NCBI GenBank assembly: GCA_021798915.1
Contig: JAJZBM010000001.1
Coordinates: forward strand, 242,891 to 306,890
DNA length: 64,000 bases
Reading direction: 5' to 3'
DNA from: Pseudomonadota bacterium
Lineage (GTDB): Bacteria; Pseudomonadota; Alphaproteobacteria; Acetobacterales; Acetobacteraceae
Made by a program: the position numbers and the translations under genes. The stretch's first letter is position 1; each line of letters opens with the position of its first letter. The notes below the pieces were generated by a model. That model was given only the letters and a program-made list of their open reading frames with translations. It searched no databases and was not told where the DNA came from. This document shows, one piece after another, positions 45,632 through 53,874 of this stretch.

Positions 45632-46468
45632 ATGGCCGGTCAGGCGCCGCGGCCGGCACGGCCAGAGGATGGCATCGCCTGGATCACCGGCGCCTCGTCG
45701 GGAATCGGGTGGGAACTCGCCCGGCGATTGCTCGACGAGGGCTGGACGGTCGCGCTGACCGCCCGGCGCGAGGCGGAATTGCAGGCGCTGGCGCGGCGCT
45801 ATCCCGCCGGCCGCGCCCTTGCCGTCGCCGCCGATGTCACCGATGCCGCCGCGATGGCGGCCGCTCTCGCCCGGATCGAAGCCGAAACCGGCCGTCCGGT
45901 TGCGCTCGCGCTCGCCAATGCCGGTGCCTGGGCGCGGATGGGGATGGCGGATTTCGACGCCGCCCTCTTCCGCCGCCTGATCGAGGTGAACGTGCTCGGC
46001 GCCGCGAACATGCTCGCCGCCGTCCTCCCCGGGATGCGGGCGCGACGGTGCGGCCAGATCGCCATCGTCGCTTCCGTCGCCGGCTATCTGGGTCTGAAGC
46101 GCGCCAGCGCCTATGGCGCGAGCAAGGCGGCGCTCATTCACATGGCGAGTTCGCTCCGCTTCGAGGGCGCAGAGAACGGAATTCTGGTGCAGGTGATCAA
46201 TCCCGGCTTCGTCGCAACCCCGATGATCGCCGCCAACGCGGCGCCGAAGCCGTTCCTCCTCAGCGCCGAGGCGGCGGCTGCGCGCATCCAGCGCGGCCTT
46301 GCCGGCACCGGCTTCGAGATCGCCTTTCCGGGGCCGATCGTCTGGCTGCTGAAAGCGGCGCGGCTTCTGCCCTGGCGGCTATTTTTCGTGCTTGGCGGCC
46401 TTGTTCGCAGGTCCAGCGGGCGTCAGGTGGGGCAGGCCAATCCCAGTCGCGATAGGGACGGAGCGTAA
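45632..46468 (+). CDS. Short-chain dehydrogenase/reductase (SDR family)
   Basis: A 278-residue NAD(P)-dependent oxidoreductase of the classical SDR type. It shows the cofactor motif 'WITGASSGIGWELARRL' (about residues 16-32), the 'LANAGAWARMG' structural motif and the catalytic 'SAYGASKAALIHMASSLR' with Tyr-x3-Lys. The C-terminus has a hydrophobic stretch ('PIVWLLKAARLLPWRLFFVLG') that may tether it to the membrane. It abuts the DUF6134-like gene; the substrate is unknown. Confidence 0.92.
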   Translation: MAGQAPRPARPEDGIAWITGASSGIGWELARRLLDEGWTVALTARREAELQALARRYPAGRALAVAADVTDAAAMAAALARIEAETGRPVALALANAGAWARMGMADFDAALFRRLIEVNVLGAANMLAAVLPGMRARRCGQIAIVASVAGYLGLKRASAYGASKAALIHMASSLRFEGAENGILVQVINPGFVATPMIAANAAPKPFLLSAEAAAARIQRGLAGTGFEIAFPGPIVWLLKAARLLPWRLFFVLGGLVRRSSGRQVGQANPSRDRDGA

Positions 46469-46504
46469 GCCACGCCCCTACCACGAGGGTTTCACCTCGC
46501 CCCC

Positions 46505-46534
46505 GTGACAGGAATCACAGCATTGTGTTATATA
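46505..46534 (+). promoter_or_regulatory. Possible promoter of the second PQQ dehydrogenase operon
   Basis: GTGACA (46505-46510), then an 18-base spacer and TATATA (46529-46534); with TTATAT as the -10 the spacer is 17. It would give a leader of roughly 175 bases. Confidence 0.4.
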
Positions 46535-46717
46535 CCACCGCGAACAGCCTCTCGCCTCGCGCTCAGGCTTGATTTGCACGCGGTGACGAGGAGATGGTTC
46601 GGCGAGCGGCCATCGGGTCCGCGCGCTATTGATCACGTCCATGGATATCAGGCATGCTTGGCGCGGAAATGAAAAATGTTCTGCGTCACGTTTTAACCGA
46701 TGAGGGAGGAAGTCTCG

Positions 46718-48439
46718 ATGAACGGAAAACAGCGCAAGTTCGCGCTCTCGCTGGCCCTTGCGATGGGGACGGCCCTGGCCGCCTCGACCGCGATGGCGCA
46801 GACGATCGACAGCAAGCGTATCGAAGCCAATAACCCCAATGATTGGCTCACCTATCATGGTTCTTACAACTCTTATCACTATAGCGGGTTGACCCAGATC
46901 AACGCGAAGAACGTCAAGGATCTCTCGGTCTCCTGGATCCATATTCCCGGCCATTCGACACGCGGCCTGCAATCCATGCCACTGGTCGCCGACGGGGTTC
47001 TCTACTACTCCGGCTCCTATAGCCGGGTATTCGCGATCGATGGTGCGACCGGGCAGGTTCTGTGGTCCTATTTCCCCGAACTCGATGACGCGCTGGTCGC
47101 CCGCCAGACCCATTCGCCCTATAATCGCGGCGTCGCGCTCGGCGAGGGCAAGGTGTTCGTCGGCACCGTCGATGGCCGGCTCATCGCCCTCGACATGAAA
47201 ACCGGCAAGCCGGTTTGGGATACCAAGCTGATCGACAGCCAGAAGCTCACCATCGGCTTCACCGGCGCGCCGCTTTACGTCAATGGCGAGGTGGTGATCG
47301 GCTCGCAGGGCGGCGAATGGCCGGTGCGCGGCAAGATCTACGCGGTCGATGCCACGACCGGCAAGCCGCGCTGGGATTTCCAGACCATCGCCCCGACCGA
47401 GGAGACCAAGAAGACCTGGGGCAATGATTCCTGGCGGGTCGGCGGCGGCGGCGGCTGGATGCCGGGTGGCTATGACGCCGAAACCAACACCATCTGGTGG
47501 GGCACCTCCAACGGCGCGCCGCTCTATGACTGGTCGGGTCCGGATTGGATGCATACCGGCGCCCGTCCCGGCACCAATCTCTATATCAGCTCGGTGCTCG
47601 GCCTCGACGCCGCGACCGGCAAGCTGAAATTCTTCCACCAGGAAAACCCGCACGACGTGTGGGATTTCGACAGCGCCGTCGGCGAATTCCTGATGATCGA
47701 CCGCGGTGGCCAGAAATACGTCGTCCACCCCAACAAGGGCGGCTATATTTTCGTCTACGACCGCACCGCCAACGTGAAAAACGTCTGGCCGATGTCGCAC
47801 AACATCAACTATGCGACGATCGATCCCAAGACCGGCGAATTGAGCCACCGCCGCGACATGACCGCCGGCAAGCAGGCCGAGCTGCTCTGCCCGCATATTT
47901 CCGGCGGGGTGAGCTGGAATTCGGGCTCCTATGACCCGAAGACCGGGCTCTACTACAAGATCGGCAATGAATGGTGCATGCATCTCGATATCGTGAAGAC
48001 GACGCCGGTGACCGAGCCGCAGGTGCAGCTCAATATCGGCGCCAATTTCCAGATCGCGCCGCCGCCCAGTGGCCCGATTTATGGCCATCTCGATGCCCGC
48101 GATCCGATCACCGGCCAGACCAAGTGGGAGGTTCGCTACCCCGAGCCGCCGCTCGCCAGCGTGCTTTCCACTGGCGGCGATCTCGTCTTCGTGCCCGATG
48201 CCCGTGGTACCGTCCATGCCTATGACGCGACGACCGGCAAGGAATTGTGGAACCACGGTGACGGCACCGGCCATCAGGGCGGCATCATCAGCTACGCCGC
48301 GCATGGCAAGCAATATGTCGCCGTCGTCGCCGGCTTCGGCGGCATGGCGAGCGATGACTACGGCCCGACCTTCGGCGGCGTCTTCAAAAGCATGCCGCGT
48401 GATGACGGCGCGCTGGTCGTCTACAGCCTTTCGAAGTAA
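46718..48439 (+). CDS. PQQ-dependent alcohol dehydrogenase, lanthanide-type motif (second copy)
   Basis: A 573-residue periplasmic quinoprotein with a signal peptide ending 'TALAASTAMAQ'. Like the first, it is a propeller of repeated 'DATTGKPRWDF' blades. Candidate metal ligands are Glu200 ('GGEWPVRG'), Asn265 ('GTSNGAPL') and catalytic Asp316 in 'HDVWDFDSAVG', with Asp318 giving the lanthanide-type D-x-D. There is no vicinal Cys-Cys in the active site region ('THSPYNRGVA'). GGGAGGAAG selects the ATG at 46718 over the ATG at 46700. A cytochrome c and an MxaJ/XoxJ-like protein follow, as in xoxFGJ loci. Confidence 0.92.
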   Translation: MNGKQRKFALSLALAMGTALAASTAMAQTIDSKRIEANNPNDWLTYHGSYNSYHYSGLTQINAKNVKDLSVSWIHIPGHSTRGLQSMPLVADGVLYYSGSYSRVFAIDGATGQVLWSYFPELDDALVARQTHSPYNRGVALGEGKVFVGTVDGRLIALDMKTGKPVWDTKLIDSQKLTIGFTGAPLYVNGEVVIGSQGGEWPVRGKIYAVDATTGKPRWDFQTIAPTEETKKTWGNDSWRVGGGGGWMPGGYDAETNTIWWGTSNGAPLYDWSGPDWMHTGARPGTNLYISSVLGLDAATGKLKFFHQENPHDVWDFDSAVGEFLMIDRGGQKYVVHPNKGGYIFVYDRTANVKNVWPMSHNINYATIDPKTGELSHRRDMTAGKQAELLCPHISGGVSWNSGSYDPKTGLYYKIGNEWCMHLDIVKTTPVTEPQVQLNIGANFQIAPPPSGPIYGHLDARDPITGQTKWEVRYPEPPLASVLSTGGDLVFVPDARGTVHAYDATTGKELWNHGDGTGHQGGIISYAAHGKQYVAVVAGFGGMASDDYGPTFGGVFKSMPRDDGALVVYSLSK

Positions 48440-48456
48440 TCCTGGATCAATCGGAA

Positions 48457-48489
48457 CCGGCGAGGGCTCTCCCTCGCCGGCTATTTTTT
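48457..48489 (+). terminator. Internal intrinsic terminator after the second PQQ dehydrogenase
   Basis: Perfect 10-bp stem CCGGCGAGGG / CCCTCGCCGG with a CTCT loop, then CTATTTTTT. It lies between the dehydrogenase and the cytochrome gene 20 bases on, so it would lower expression of the downstream genes rather than end the operon. Confidence 0.85.
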
Positions 48490-48507
48490 GGAAAATCTGT
48501 CAGACCG

Positions 48508-48834
48508 ATGAAATTTAGCATTTTTTACCTTGCCGCCGCCGTGGTTTCGCTCGCTTGCGCTTTGCCCGCGATGGCGCAGTCTGCCGGCCAGACCTCGCAT
48601 CTCGACGTCGATCAGCTCTTTGCTACCACCTGCGGCTGGTGCCATAGTGATGGCGGGCGGGTCGCCGGCAAGGGACCACAATTGATGAATACCAAACGCA
48701 GCGACGATTTCATTCGTTATCGCATCAAACACGGCAAGGAAGGCGCCATGCCGGCCTTCGGCAGCACTTTCAACGACGCCGATATCGACAAAATCATTCA
48801 GTATATCCGCGCCTTGAAACCGGAGCAGCCATGA
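48508..48834 (+). CDS. Periplasmic cytochrome c, class I-like
   Basis: A 108-residue protein with signal peptide (cut near 'PAMAQ') and one heme c motif 'CGWCH' at residues 42-46; a candidate axial Met is in 'KEGAMPAFGSTF'. The likely electron acceptor of the dehydrogenase directly upstream, analogous to XoxG, but the sequence does not decide which partner it serves. The next gene overlaps its stop by four bases. Confidence 0.9.
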   Translation: MKFSIFYLAAAVVSLACALPAMAQSAGQTSHLDVDQLFATTCGWCHSDGGRVAGKGPQLMNTKRSDDFIRYRIKHGKEGAMPAFGSTFNDADIDKIIQYIRALKPEQP

Positions 48835-49595
48835 GAAAATTTTTTGTCGCCGCCGCGCTGTTCGCTGTTTTCGCCAGCCACGCCGAGGCGCGCTCGCTCG
48901 ATGCCATCCGCGCCCGCGGCGTGCTCGGTGTCTGCGCCCATCCCAACGCGCTGCCCTTCTCCAGCAAGGCGGGCGATCCGCCGGGCTTTCAGATCGAACT
49001 GGCGCGCGCCATCGCGACCAAGATCGGTGTCGCCCTGGAGCCCGATTGGGTGGTCACCGGCTTTCAGATTCGCGCCGCCAATTGCGACATCATGCTCGAC
49101 ACCATCGATGACCATGAGGCGCAGGGGGAATCGAATCTCAAGACCTCGAAACCCTATTATCGCACCGGCGCGGCGCTCGTGGTGCCGACGGGGAGCAAAA
49201 TCTCCTCCCTCGCCGGGCTCGATTCCACGACCAAGGTCGGTGTCCTGGTCGGCTCGACGGCGGCGATGGTGCTCGGCGAGCGCCATGTCGGGATCTCGAT
49301 ATTCGGCTTCGAGGACGATGCGCTCGACGGCCTCGCCAATCACGAGGTCGATGCGGTGATGGTGACCCCGGCGGCGGCCGGCTATTACAATCTCCATCAC
49401 CCCGATCACCCGGTCCGGGTCATCGGCCTCGACGAGACCGATCCTGGGCTCGCCTGGAACGTCTCGGTCGGCATGGTGAAGCCCGATGCCGATCTCCGCG
49501 CCGCGATCGATGCGGCGCTGGCGAGCCTGGCCGCCGATGGCACCATCGAGAAGATTTACGGCCGCTACGGCATTACTCTGCTGACGCCGAAATAA
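48831..49595 (+). CDS. MxaJ/XoxJ-like periplasmic substrate-binding-type protein
   Basis: A 254-residue periplasmic protein with a cleavable signal peptide ('FFVAAALFAVFASHAEA'). The body is a type II solute-binding fold, with 'RARGVLGVCAHPNALPFSS', 'GFQIELARAIATKIG' and 'DCIMLDT'-like 'NCDIMLDTIDDHEAQ'. Proteins of this family beside PQQ methanol dehydrogenases are thought to help activate the enzyme. It overlaps the cytochrome gene by four bases and is the last gene of the unit; a hairpin-rich region follows. Confidence 0.88.
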   Translation: MRKFFVAAALFAVFASHAEARSLDAIRARGVLGVCAHPNALPFSSKAGDPPGFQIELARAIATKIGVALEPDWVVTGFQIRAANCDIMLDTIDDHEAQGESNLKTSKPYYRTGAALVVPTGSKISSLAGLDSTTKVGVLVGSTAAMVLGERHVGISIFGFEDDALDGLANHEVDAVMVTPAAAGYYNLHHPDHPVRVIGLDETDPGLAWNVSVGMVKPDADLRAAIDAALASLAADGTIEKIYGRYGITLLTPK

Positions 49596-49627
49596 GAACT
49601 GAACGCGGGGTGGAGTAATCCTTCAGG

Positions 49628-49711
49628 CCAGGGGCTTCACCCCTGGACCCGAGCAAAGGCAGAGCCTTTGCAATCCTTTCCGGGTGCGTGCCTGGGCTGC
49701 TGCCCCAGACT
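49628..49711. repeat. Triple-hairpin intergenic element
   Basis: Three inverted repeats in tandem: CCAGGGG/CCCCTGG (49628-49646), GCAAAGGC/GCCTTTGC with an AGA loop (49653-49671), and CTGGG/CCCAG (about 49692-49709). It lies between the convergent MxaJ-like gene and radC. The arrangement resembles intergenic repeats I associate with Acetobacteraceae; it may also serve as a bidirectional terminator. Confidence 0.7.
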
Positions 49712-49729
49712 GTCCAGGGCAGCGCCGCG

Positions 49730-50503
49730 TTACAGCAGCTTCCGCTCGCGCAGGCTGACCCAGCGCCCATTGCCGATGATGATATGATCGTGCAGCACGA
49801 GCGAGAGCGCCTCCGCCGCCTTGCGGGTTTCTGCCGTCATCGCGATGTCCTCGCGTGAGGGTGTCGGGTCGCCGCTCGGGTGGTTGTGGACCAGGATGAT
49901 CGCAGCGGCGTGCAGATCCAATGCCCGCTTCACCACTTCGCGAGGATAGACCGGCGTGTGGTTGATGGTGCCGCGCGCCTGCACCTCGTCGGCGAGCAGA
50001 TGGTTGCGGGCATCGAGGAACAACACCCGGAACTGCTCCACCCGTTCGCGCGCGAGTGCCGCGTTGAGATAGTCCATCAGCCGCGCCCAGTTATCGAGCA
50101 GCGGGCGGTCGAGAAGCTCGGTGCGGGCGAGGCGAAGCGCTGCCGCCTGCACGGTTTTCAGCGCCGCGGCGCCGGCTTCGCCGAGACCCTCGATGGCGCG
50201 GAGATCGGCGAGGGGAGCGGCGATGGCGCCGGCGAAGCTGTGGAAACGCGCCAGCAATGCCTTGGCGATCGCCTTGGTGTCGCGCCGTGGGAGCGCGGTG
50301 AAAAGAACCATCTCCAGCAATTCGTGATCGGCAAGTGCCTCAGGCCCGGCGGCGAGGAGCCGCGCCCGCATCCGCGCCCGGTGCCCCTCGGCGCCCAAGG
50401 GTTTACGACCCTCGGATTTGCGATCCCGGGGCTCGTGATCCGTCGCTGTCGCGCCGGCCGTGAACAGATCATCGGGCGGGGACGTCGCCAAGCGCGGGGT
50501 CAA
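49730..50503 (-). CDS. radC: RadC family JAB1/MPN-domain protein
   Basis: A 257-residue protein of the RadC family. It has N-terminal helix-hairpin-helix-like segments ('LRAIEGLGEAGAAALK') and the JAMM metal site 'ILVHNHPSGDPTPSREDI' in the C-terminal half, with upstream 'FLDARNHLLADEVQARGTINHTPVYPREV'. Despite the name its function is not established. It overlaps map by four bases and is downstream of it. Confidence 0.93.
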   Translation of the reverse strand: MTPRLATSPPDDLFTAGATATDHEPRDRKSEGRKPLGAEGHRARMRARLLAAGPEALADHELLEMVLFTALPRRDTKAIAKALLARFHSFAGAIAAPLADLRAIEGLGEAGAAALKTVQAAALRLARTELLDRPLLDNWARLMDYLNAALARERVEQFRVLFLDARNHLLADEVQARGTINHTPVYPREVVKRALDLHAAAIILVHNHPSGDPTPSREDIAMTAETRKAAEALSLVLHDHIIIGNGRWVSLRERKLL

Positions 50504-51309
50504 CCGGTGAAGGCGTAAGGCGGTTTCTCGTAACCGGCGGGAGAGAGGGTGAAAATCTCGCAGCCCCCCTCGGTGACGGCGAGCATGTGCTCGAACTGCG
50601 CCGACAGGCTGCGGTCACGGGTGACGGCGGTCCAGCCGTCATCGAGGATTTTCACCTCGGCGCGGCCGGCATTGACCATCGGCTCGATGGTGAACACCAT
50701 GCCGGGGCGAAGCGTGATCCCCTCCCCGCGGCGGCCGAAATGGAGGATATTGGGCGGCTCGTGGAAGCGCCGGCCGATGCCGTGGCCGCAGAAATCGCGC
50801 ACCACGCTGAAGCGCTTGCTCTCGACGAAGCTTTGGATGGCAAAGCCGACATCGCCGAGCGTCGCCCCGGGCTTGACCGCCGCGATGCCGCGCAGCAAGG
50901 CCTCATGGGTGACATCGATCAGCACCCGGGCACGGGTCGAGGCCTCGCCGGCGACATACATGCGGCTGGTGTCGCCATGCCAGCCATCGAGGATGACGGT
51001 GATGTCGATATTGACGATGTCACCGTCATCGAGGCGGCGCTCGCCGGGAATGCCGTGGCAGACGACGTGGTTGATCGAGGTGCAGATCGATTTCGGAAAG
51101 CCGCGATAGTTGAGCGGCGCTGGCACCGCGCCATGGGCGAGAATGAAGTCATGGCAGATGGTGTCGAGTTCGCCGGTGCTGATCCCGGGGCGGACATGCG
51201 GGGTGATCATGTCGAGGGTTGCGGCGGCAAGCCTTCCTGCGGCGCGCAGGCCGGGGAAATCCGCCTCCTGATAAAGCGTGATGCGCCGGGCATCGGCTCC
51301 GCCATCCAT
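50500..51309 (-). CDS. map: Methionine aminopeptidase, type I
   Basis: Removes the initiator Met from new proteins. The 269 residues contain all five metal ligands of the pita-bread fold: Asp in 'DDGDIVNIDITVILDGWHGDTSR' (two), His in 'FCGHGIGRRFHEPP', Glu in 'VFTIEPM' and Glu in 'SAQFEHMLAVTEGG'. The N-terminal extension before 'YQEADFPGLRAAGRLAAATL' is short. It overlaps radC by four bases. Confidence 0.96.
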   Translation of the reverse strand: MDGGADARRITLYQEADFPGLRAAGRLAAATLDMITPHVRPGISTGELDTICHDFILAHGAVPAPLNYRGFPKSICTSINHVVCHGIPGERRLDDGDIVNIDITVILDGWHGDTSRMYVAGEASTRARVLIDVTHEALLRGIAAVKPGATLGDVGFAIQSFVESKRFSVVRDFCGHGIGRRFHEPPNILHFGRRGEGITLRPGMVFTIEPMVNAGRAEVKILDDGWTAVTRDRSLSAQFEHMLAVTEGGCEIFTLSPAGYEKPPYAFTG

Positions 51310-51428
51310 ATATCTGACCCCTATCCTGGGACGGTATCACCGCACCGCGCCCGCTGCCGTTCTCCCCGGAAAGATGCGCAACCCGGTGGCACGGCGCAAG
51401 GGTTTATGCGCGGTAAAAAACCGCCGGA

Positions 51429-52619
51429 TCAGGTGAGCGCCGGCGGCACCGGCAGTGGTTTCTGGGCACGGGCATGGTTTGGTGGCGCCGTGCCGGCATG
51501 GGTCGTCGCATGGGAAGCGGGTTTGTGGTGCGGCGAGAGATGGGCTGACGCGGCATGCACCAGGCGAGCGTGCTTCTTGTGCCAGCGTGAGGCGGCGGCG
51601 AGCCGGGTCGGCGGGGCGCCGGCCGGGCGGCGGAGCGCCGGCGGCAGGGTCGCGGCATGGGCGGTGCCGATCAGGCTCCATTTCGCATGTCCGGCTTTCA
51701 TCATATCGGCGCGGGCGAGCAGGATCCCGCTCCCCGGCACCCCGAGACTGGCAAAACCCTGATCGAGAATCGCCGCCATGTGCTGATCGCGCTCCGGATT
51801 GGAACCGGCGCCGAGCACCACGCCGATCAGCCGCGTATCGCCACGCACCGCGCTGGTGACGAGATTATGCCCGGCGGCCTCGGTATAGCCGGTCTTGAGC
51901 CCGTCCGCCCCCTCATAGCTGGTGAGCATATGGTCGTGATTGGGGATCATGCGGCCATGAAAGACGAAGCCCGGGACACTGAAATACCGGTACTGATCGG
52001 GGTAGTCCTGAATGATGTGGCGGGCGAGGATGGCGAGGTCGCGGGCGGTGGTGACCTGCTCGGGATCGGGGAGACCGGAGGCGTTACGGAAGGTGGTGTG
52101 CGACATGCCGAGGGCGCGGGCGCGGAGTGTCATCATCTGCGCGAAACGCGCCTCCGAGCCGCCGAGCGTCTCACCGAGGGCGGCGGCGGCGTCATTGGCG
52201 GATTTGGTGACCAGGGCGAGGATCGCCTGTTCGACGGTGAGGCGGGTTCCGGGACGGAGATCGAGTTTGGACGGCTCCTGGGATGCGGCATGCGCCGAGA
52301 CCGGCACCCGATCCTGAAGCGTGATCCGCCGGTCGCGAAGCGCCTCGAAGGTGAGATAGAGGGTCATGATCTTGGTGAGGCTCGCCGGATAGCGCGTGGC
52401 ATCGGGATTGGCGGCGTAGAGCACGTGGCCGGAAGCGGCGTCGATCACCATCGCGCTGTAGCGGTCGGAGCCAATCTGGGCGCGGGCGGCGAAGGGAAGC
52501 AGCGTCAGCGCCAGGAGCATGAACAGGGCGGCAATGCGCGGCGTCTTGGGGCCGCACCATCCACGATCACGGCCACGATCACGGCCCTCCCCGGCTGGCA
52601 CGCTCATCAAAAACGCCAT
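51429..52619 (-). CDS. D-alanyl-D-alanine carboxypeptidase (PBP5/6-like)
   Basis: Periplasmic serine peptidase that trims peptidoglycan stem peptides. The three active-site motifs are present: 'SLTK' in 'YPASLTKIMTLYL', 'SAN' in 'LVTKSANDAAA' and 'KTG' in 'GADGLKTGYTEAAGHNL'. A signal peptide or anchor ('ALFMLLALTLLPFAARAQ') precedes the domain. The last 55 or so residues are rich in His (about nine), Ala and Pro, and unusual for the family. Start at 52619 follows GGAAG; a start at 52640 would add seven residues. Confidence 0.9.
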   Translation of the reverse strand: MAFLMSVPAGEGRDRGRDRGWCGPKTPRIAALFMLLALTLLPFAARAQIGSDRYSAMVIDAASGHVLYAANPDATRYPASLTKIMTLYLTFEALRDRRITLQDRVPVSAHAASQEPSKLDLRPGTRLTVEQAILALVTKSANDAAAALGETLGGSEARFAQMMTLRARALGMSHTTFRNASGLPDPEQVTTARDLAILARHIIQDYPDQYRYFSVPGFVFHGRMIPNHDHMLTSYEGADGLKTGYTEAAGHNLVTSAVRGDTRLIGVVLGAGSNPERDQHMAAILDQGFASLGVPGSGILLARADMMKAGHAKWSLIGTAHAATLPPALRRPAGAPPTRLAAASRWHKKHARLVHAASAHLSPHHKPASHATTHAGTAPPNHARAQKPLPVPPALT

Positions 52620-52800
52620 CCTCGTCTTCCCTATTGTCATGCCGCCGCGACTTTAGCGGCCGGAACGCTTTCCTGTCCAGGCGGAAATCTCGGGATTCAT
52701 TCTGCATTGTAAGGGGTTAAGGAACGATTTTCAGGCCTTGGGGGAAACGCCGCGATATGGCAGGGACGGGGCATTTTTTGCTGCGGCGCACAAATTTGTC

Positions 52801-52829
52801 TTGACCTCGTCTATCGGTCGATTTATATC
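52801..52829 (+). promoter_or_regulatory. Predicted sigma70-type promoter of the phasin gene
   Basis: TTGACC (52801-52806), a 17-base spacer, then TATATC (52824-52829). The start would be near 52836, next to the PhaR-like box. Confidence 0.65.
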
Positions 52830-52836
52830 GGCGTTG

Positions 52837-52847
52837 TTGCAGTGCAG
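52837..52847. promoter_or_regulatory. PhaR-like operator at the phasin transcription start
   Basis: On the minus strand CTGCACTGCAA, within the extended sequence TTTGCTGCACTGCAACA. It matches the CTGC-N3-GCAG pattern described for PhaR of PHA-producing alphaproteobacteria except for the last base. It resembles the site at 54936. Confidence 0.55.
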
Positions 52848-52936
52848 CAAAGCCGGGATCGCCACGCGGGTGAACCGGCTTCCCGAGGATCACTCCGGGC
52901 CCGCTCGCCTGCCACAGACGTCAATGGAGATGCAAC

Positions 52937-53461
52937 GTGGCGATGAAACCCAAGGCAGTCGCGGTCGCATCGGCCGCGAAAGACGCGGCGAGCGAGGCTC
53001 ATGGTGAGCCTGTCGCCGCCACGTCGACGCAAGCAGTGATCCCGGCTGCTCCGACGAAGCAGGGAAAAACAACGGTGATGGAGTTTCCCATGAAGGAACA
53101 GATGGACAAGGCGATCAAGGCGACCGAGGATTTCGTGACCTTCGGTCAGGGCAATGTCGAGGCGCTGGTCAAGTCGAGCCAGATCTGGGCGGCCGGCGTG
53201 CAGGATCTCTCGAAGCAGTTCGCGGCTTCGGCGCAGGCGCAGTTCGAGGAGACGGTGAACGTGTTCAAGGCGCTGAGCGGCGTCAAGTCGCTCAAGGATG
53301 CCGTCGATCTTCATTCCAACCTCGCCCGCACCAGCTTCGAGAAGTCGGTGGCCGAGGCCGGCCGCTTCACCGATGCCTCCTTCAAGCTCGCCGAGCAGGC
53401 GACGGCGCCGCTGCTGGCTCGCGTGACCCTGGCGGCCGACAAGTTCACCAAGACCGCCTGA
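52937..53461 (+). CDS. Phasin family protein (PHA granule-associated)
   Basis: A 174-residue amphipathic protein that coats polyhydroxyalkanoate granules. The first 48 residues are Ala-rich and low complexity; the core 'MKEQMDKAIKATEDFVTFGQGNVEALVKSS' and 'FKALSGVKSLKDAVDLHSNLARTSFEKSVAEAGRF' is the phasin_2 pattern of heptad-like helices. It starts at GTG 52937, seven bases after GGAG; the ATG at 52943 is also possible. A strong bidirectional terminator follows. It probably works with the esterase at 53875. Confidence 0.93.
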   Translation: MAMKPKAVAVASAAKDAASEAHGEPVAATSTQAVIPAAPTKQGKTTVMEFPMKEQMDKAIKATEDFVTFGQGNVEALVKSSQIWAAGVQDLSKQFAASAQAQFEETVNVFKALSGVKSLKDAVDLHSNLARTSFEKSVAEAGRFTDASFKLAEQATAPLLARVTLAADKFTKTA

Positions 53462-53532
53462 TCATCCTCCCGATTGCGTGCCGGGAACGCTTCCTTCCCG
53501 GTGGGACCGGCGCGCGAGAAAAGGCGGCGATG

Positions 53533-53566
53533 AAAAGCCTGGGATCCGAAAGGATCCCAGGCTTTT
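53533..53566. terminator. Strong bidirectional terminator after the phasin gene
   Basis: Perfect 15-bp inverted repeat AAAAGCCTGGGATCC / GGATCCCAGGCTTTT around a GAAA tetraloop, with an A-run on the left and a T-run on the right. It separates the phasin from the next plus-strand ORF. Confidence 0.9.
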
Positions 53567-53651
53567 CCGTGTTGCCAGGCTTTCTGCGCTGACCGCCGTA
53601 ATGGCTGGGGTGATCTTGACGGAGCGGCCGCGCGCGGGTTTTCTCCCGCCC

Positions 53652-53843
53652 ATGCCGCCATCCGCCGAGCGCGCCACGAAAGATCGCCAATCCCCTCGTC
53701 ATGGTGAGGCCGCCGAAGCCGCGCGCGCGGCGCGGCTGGCCAAGGAAGCCGAGGCCCTGCGCGCCAATCTCGGCAAGCGCAAGGCGCAAAGCCGGGCCCG
53801 CAAAGACCAGGCAGCGGCGCCCTCGTCCGAACCGGCGGGCTGA
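53652..53843 (+). CDS. Small basic hypothetical protein
   Basis: A 63-residue, highly charged Ala/Arg-rich protein, ending 'EAEALRANLGKRKAQSRARKDQAA'. The pattern 'ALRxNLxxRKAQxRAR' recurs in short alphaproteobacterial proteins, which is why I keep it. There is no clear ribosome-binding site and the start could be upstream. Function unknown. Confidence 0.5.
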   Translation: MPPSAERATKDRQSPRHGEAAEAARAARLAKEAEALRANLGKRKAQSRARKDQAAAPSSEPAG

Positions 53844-53874
53844 ACCGGCGCCAGAAACCGGTCAGCAAAACCCG

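Larger units (their letters stand above)
52620..52936. other. Intergenic region between the carboxypeptidase and phasin genes
   Basis: A 317-base gap with no gene. Its right half holds the predicted phasin promoter and a PhaR-like operator, listed separately. The left half has no feature I can support. Confidence 0.6.

Noticed and set aside
46478..48313. Minus-strand frame opposite the second PQQ dehydrogenase
   Set aside because: The plus strand carries signal peptide, active-site motifs and ribosome-binding site; the antisense product has none.
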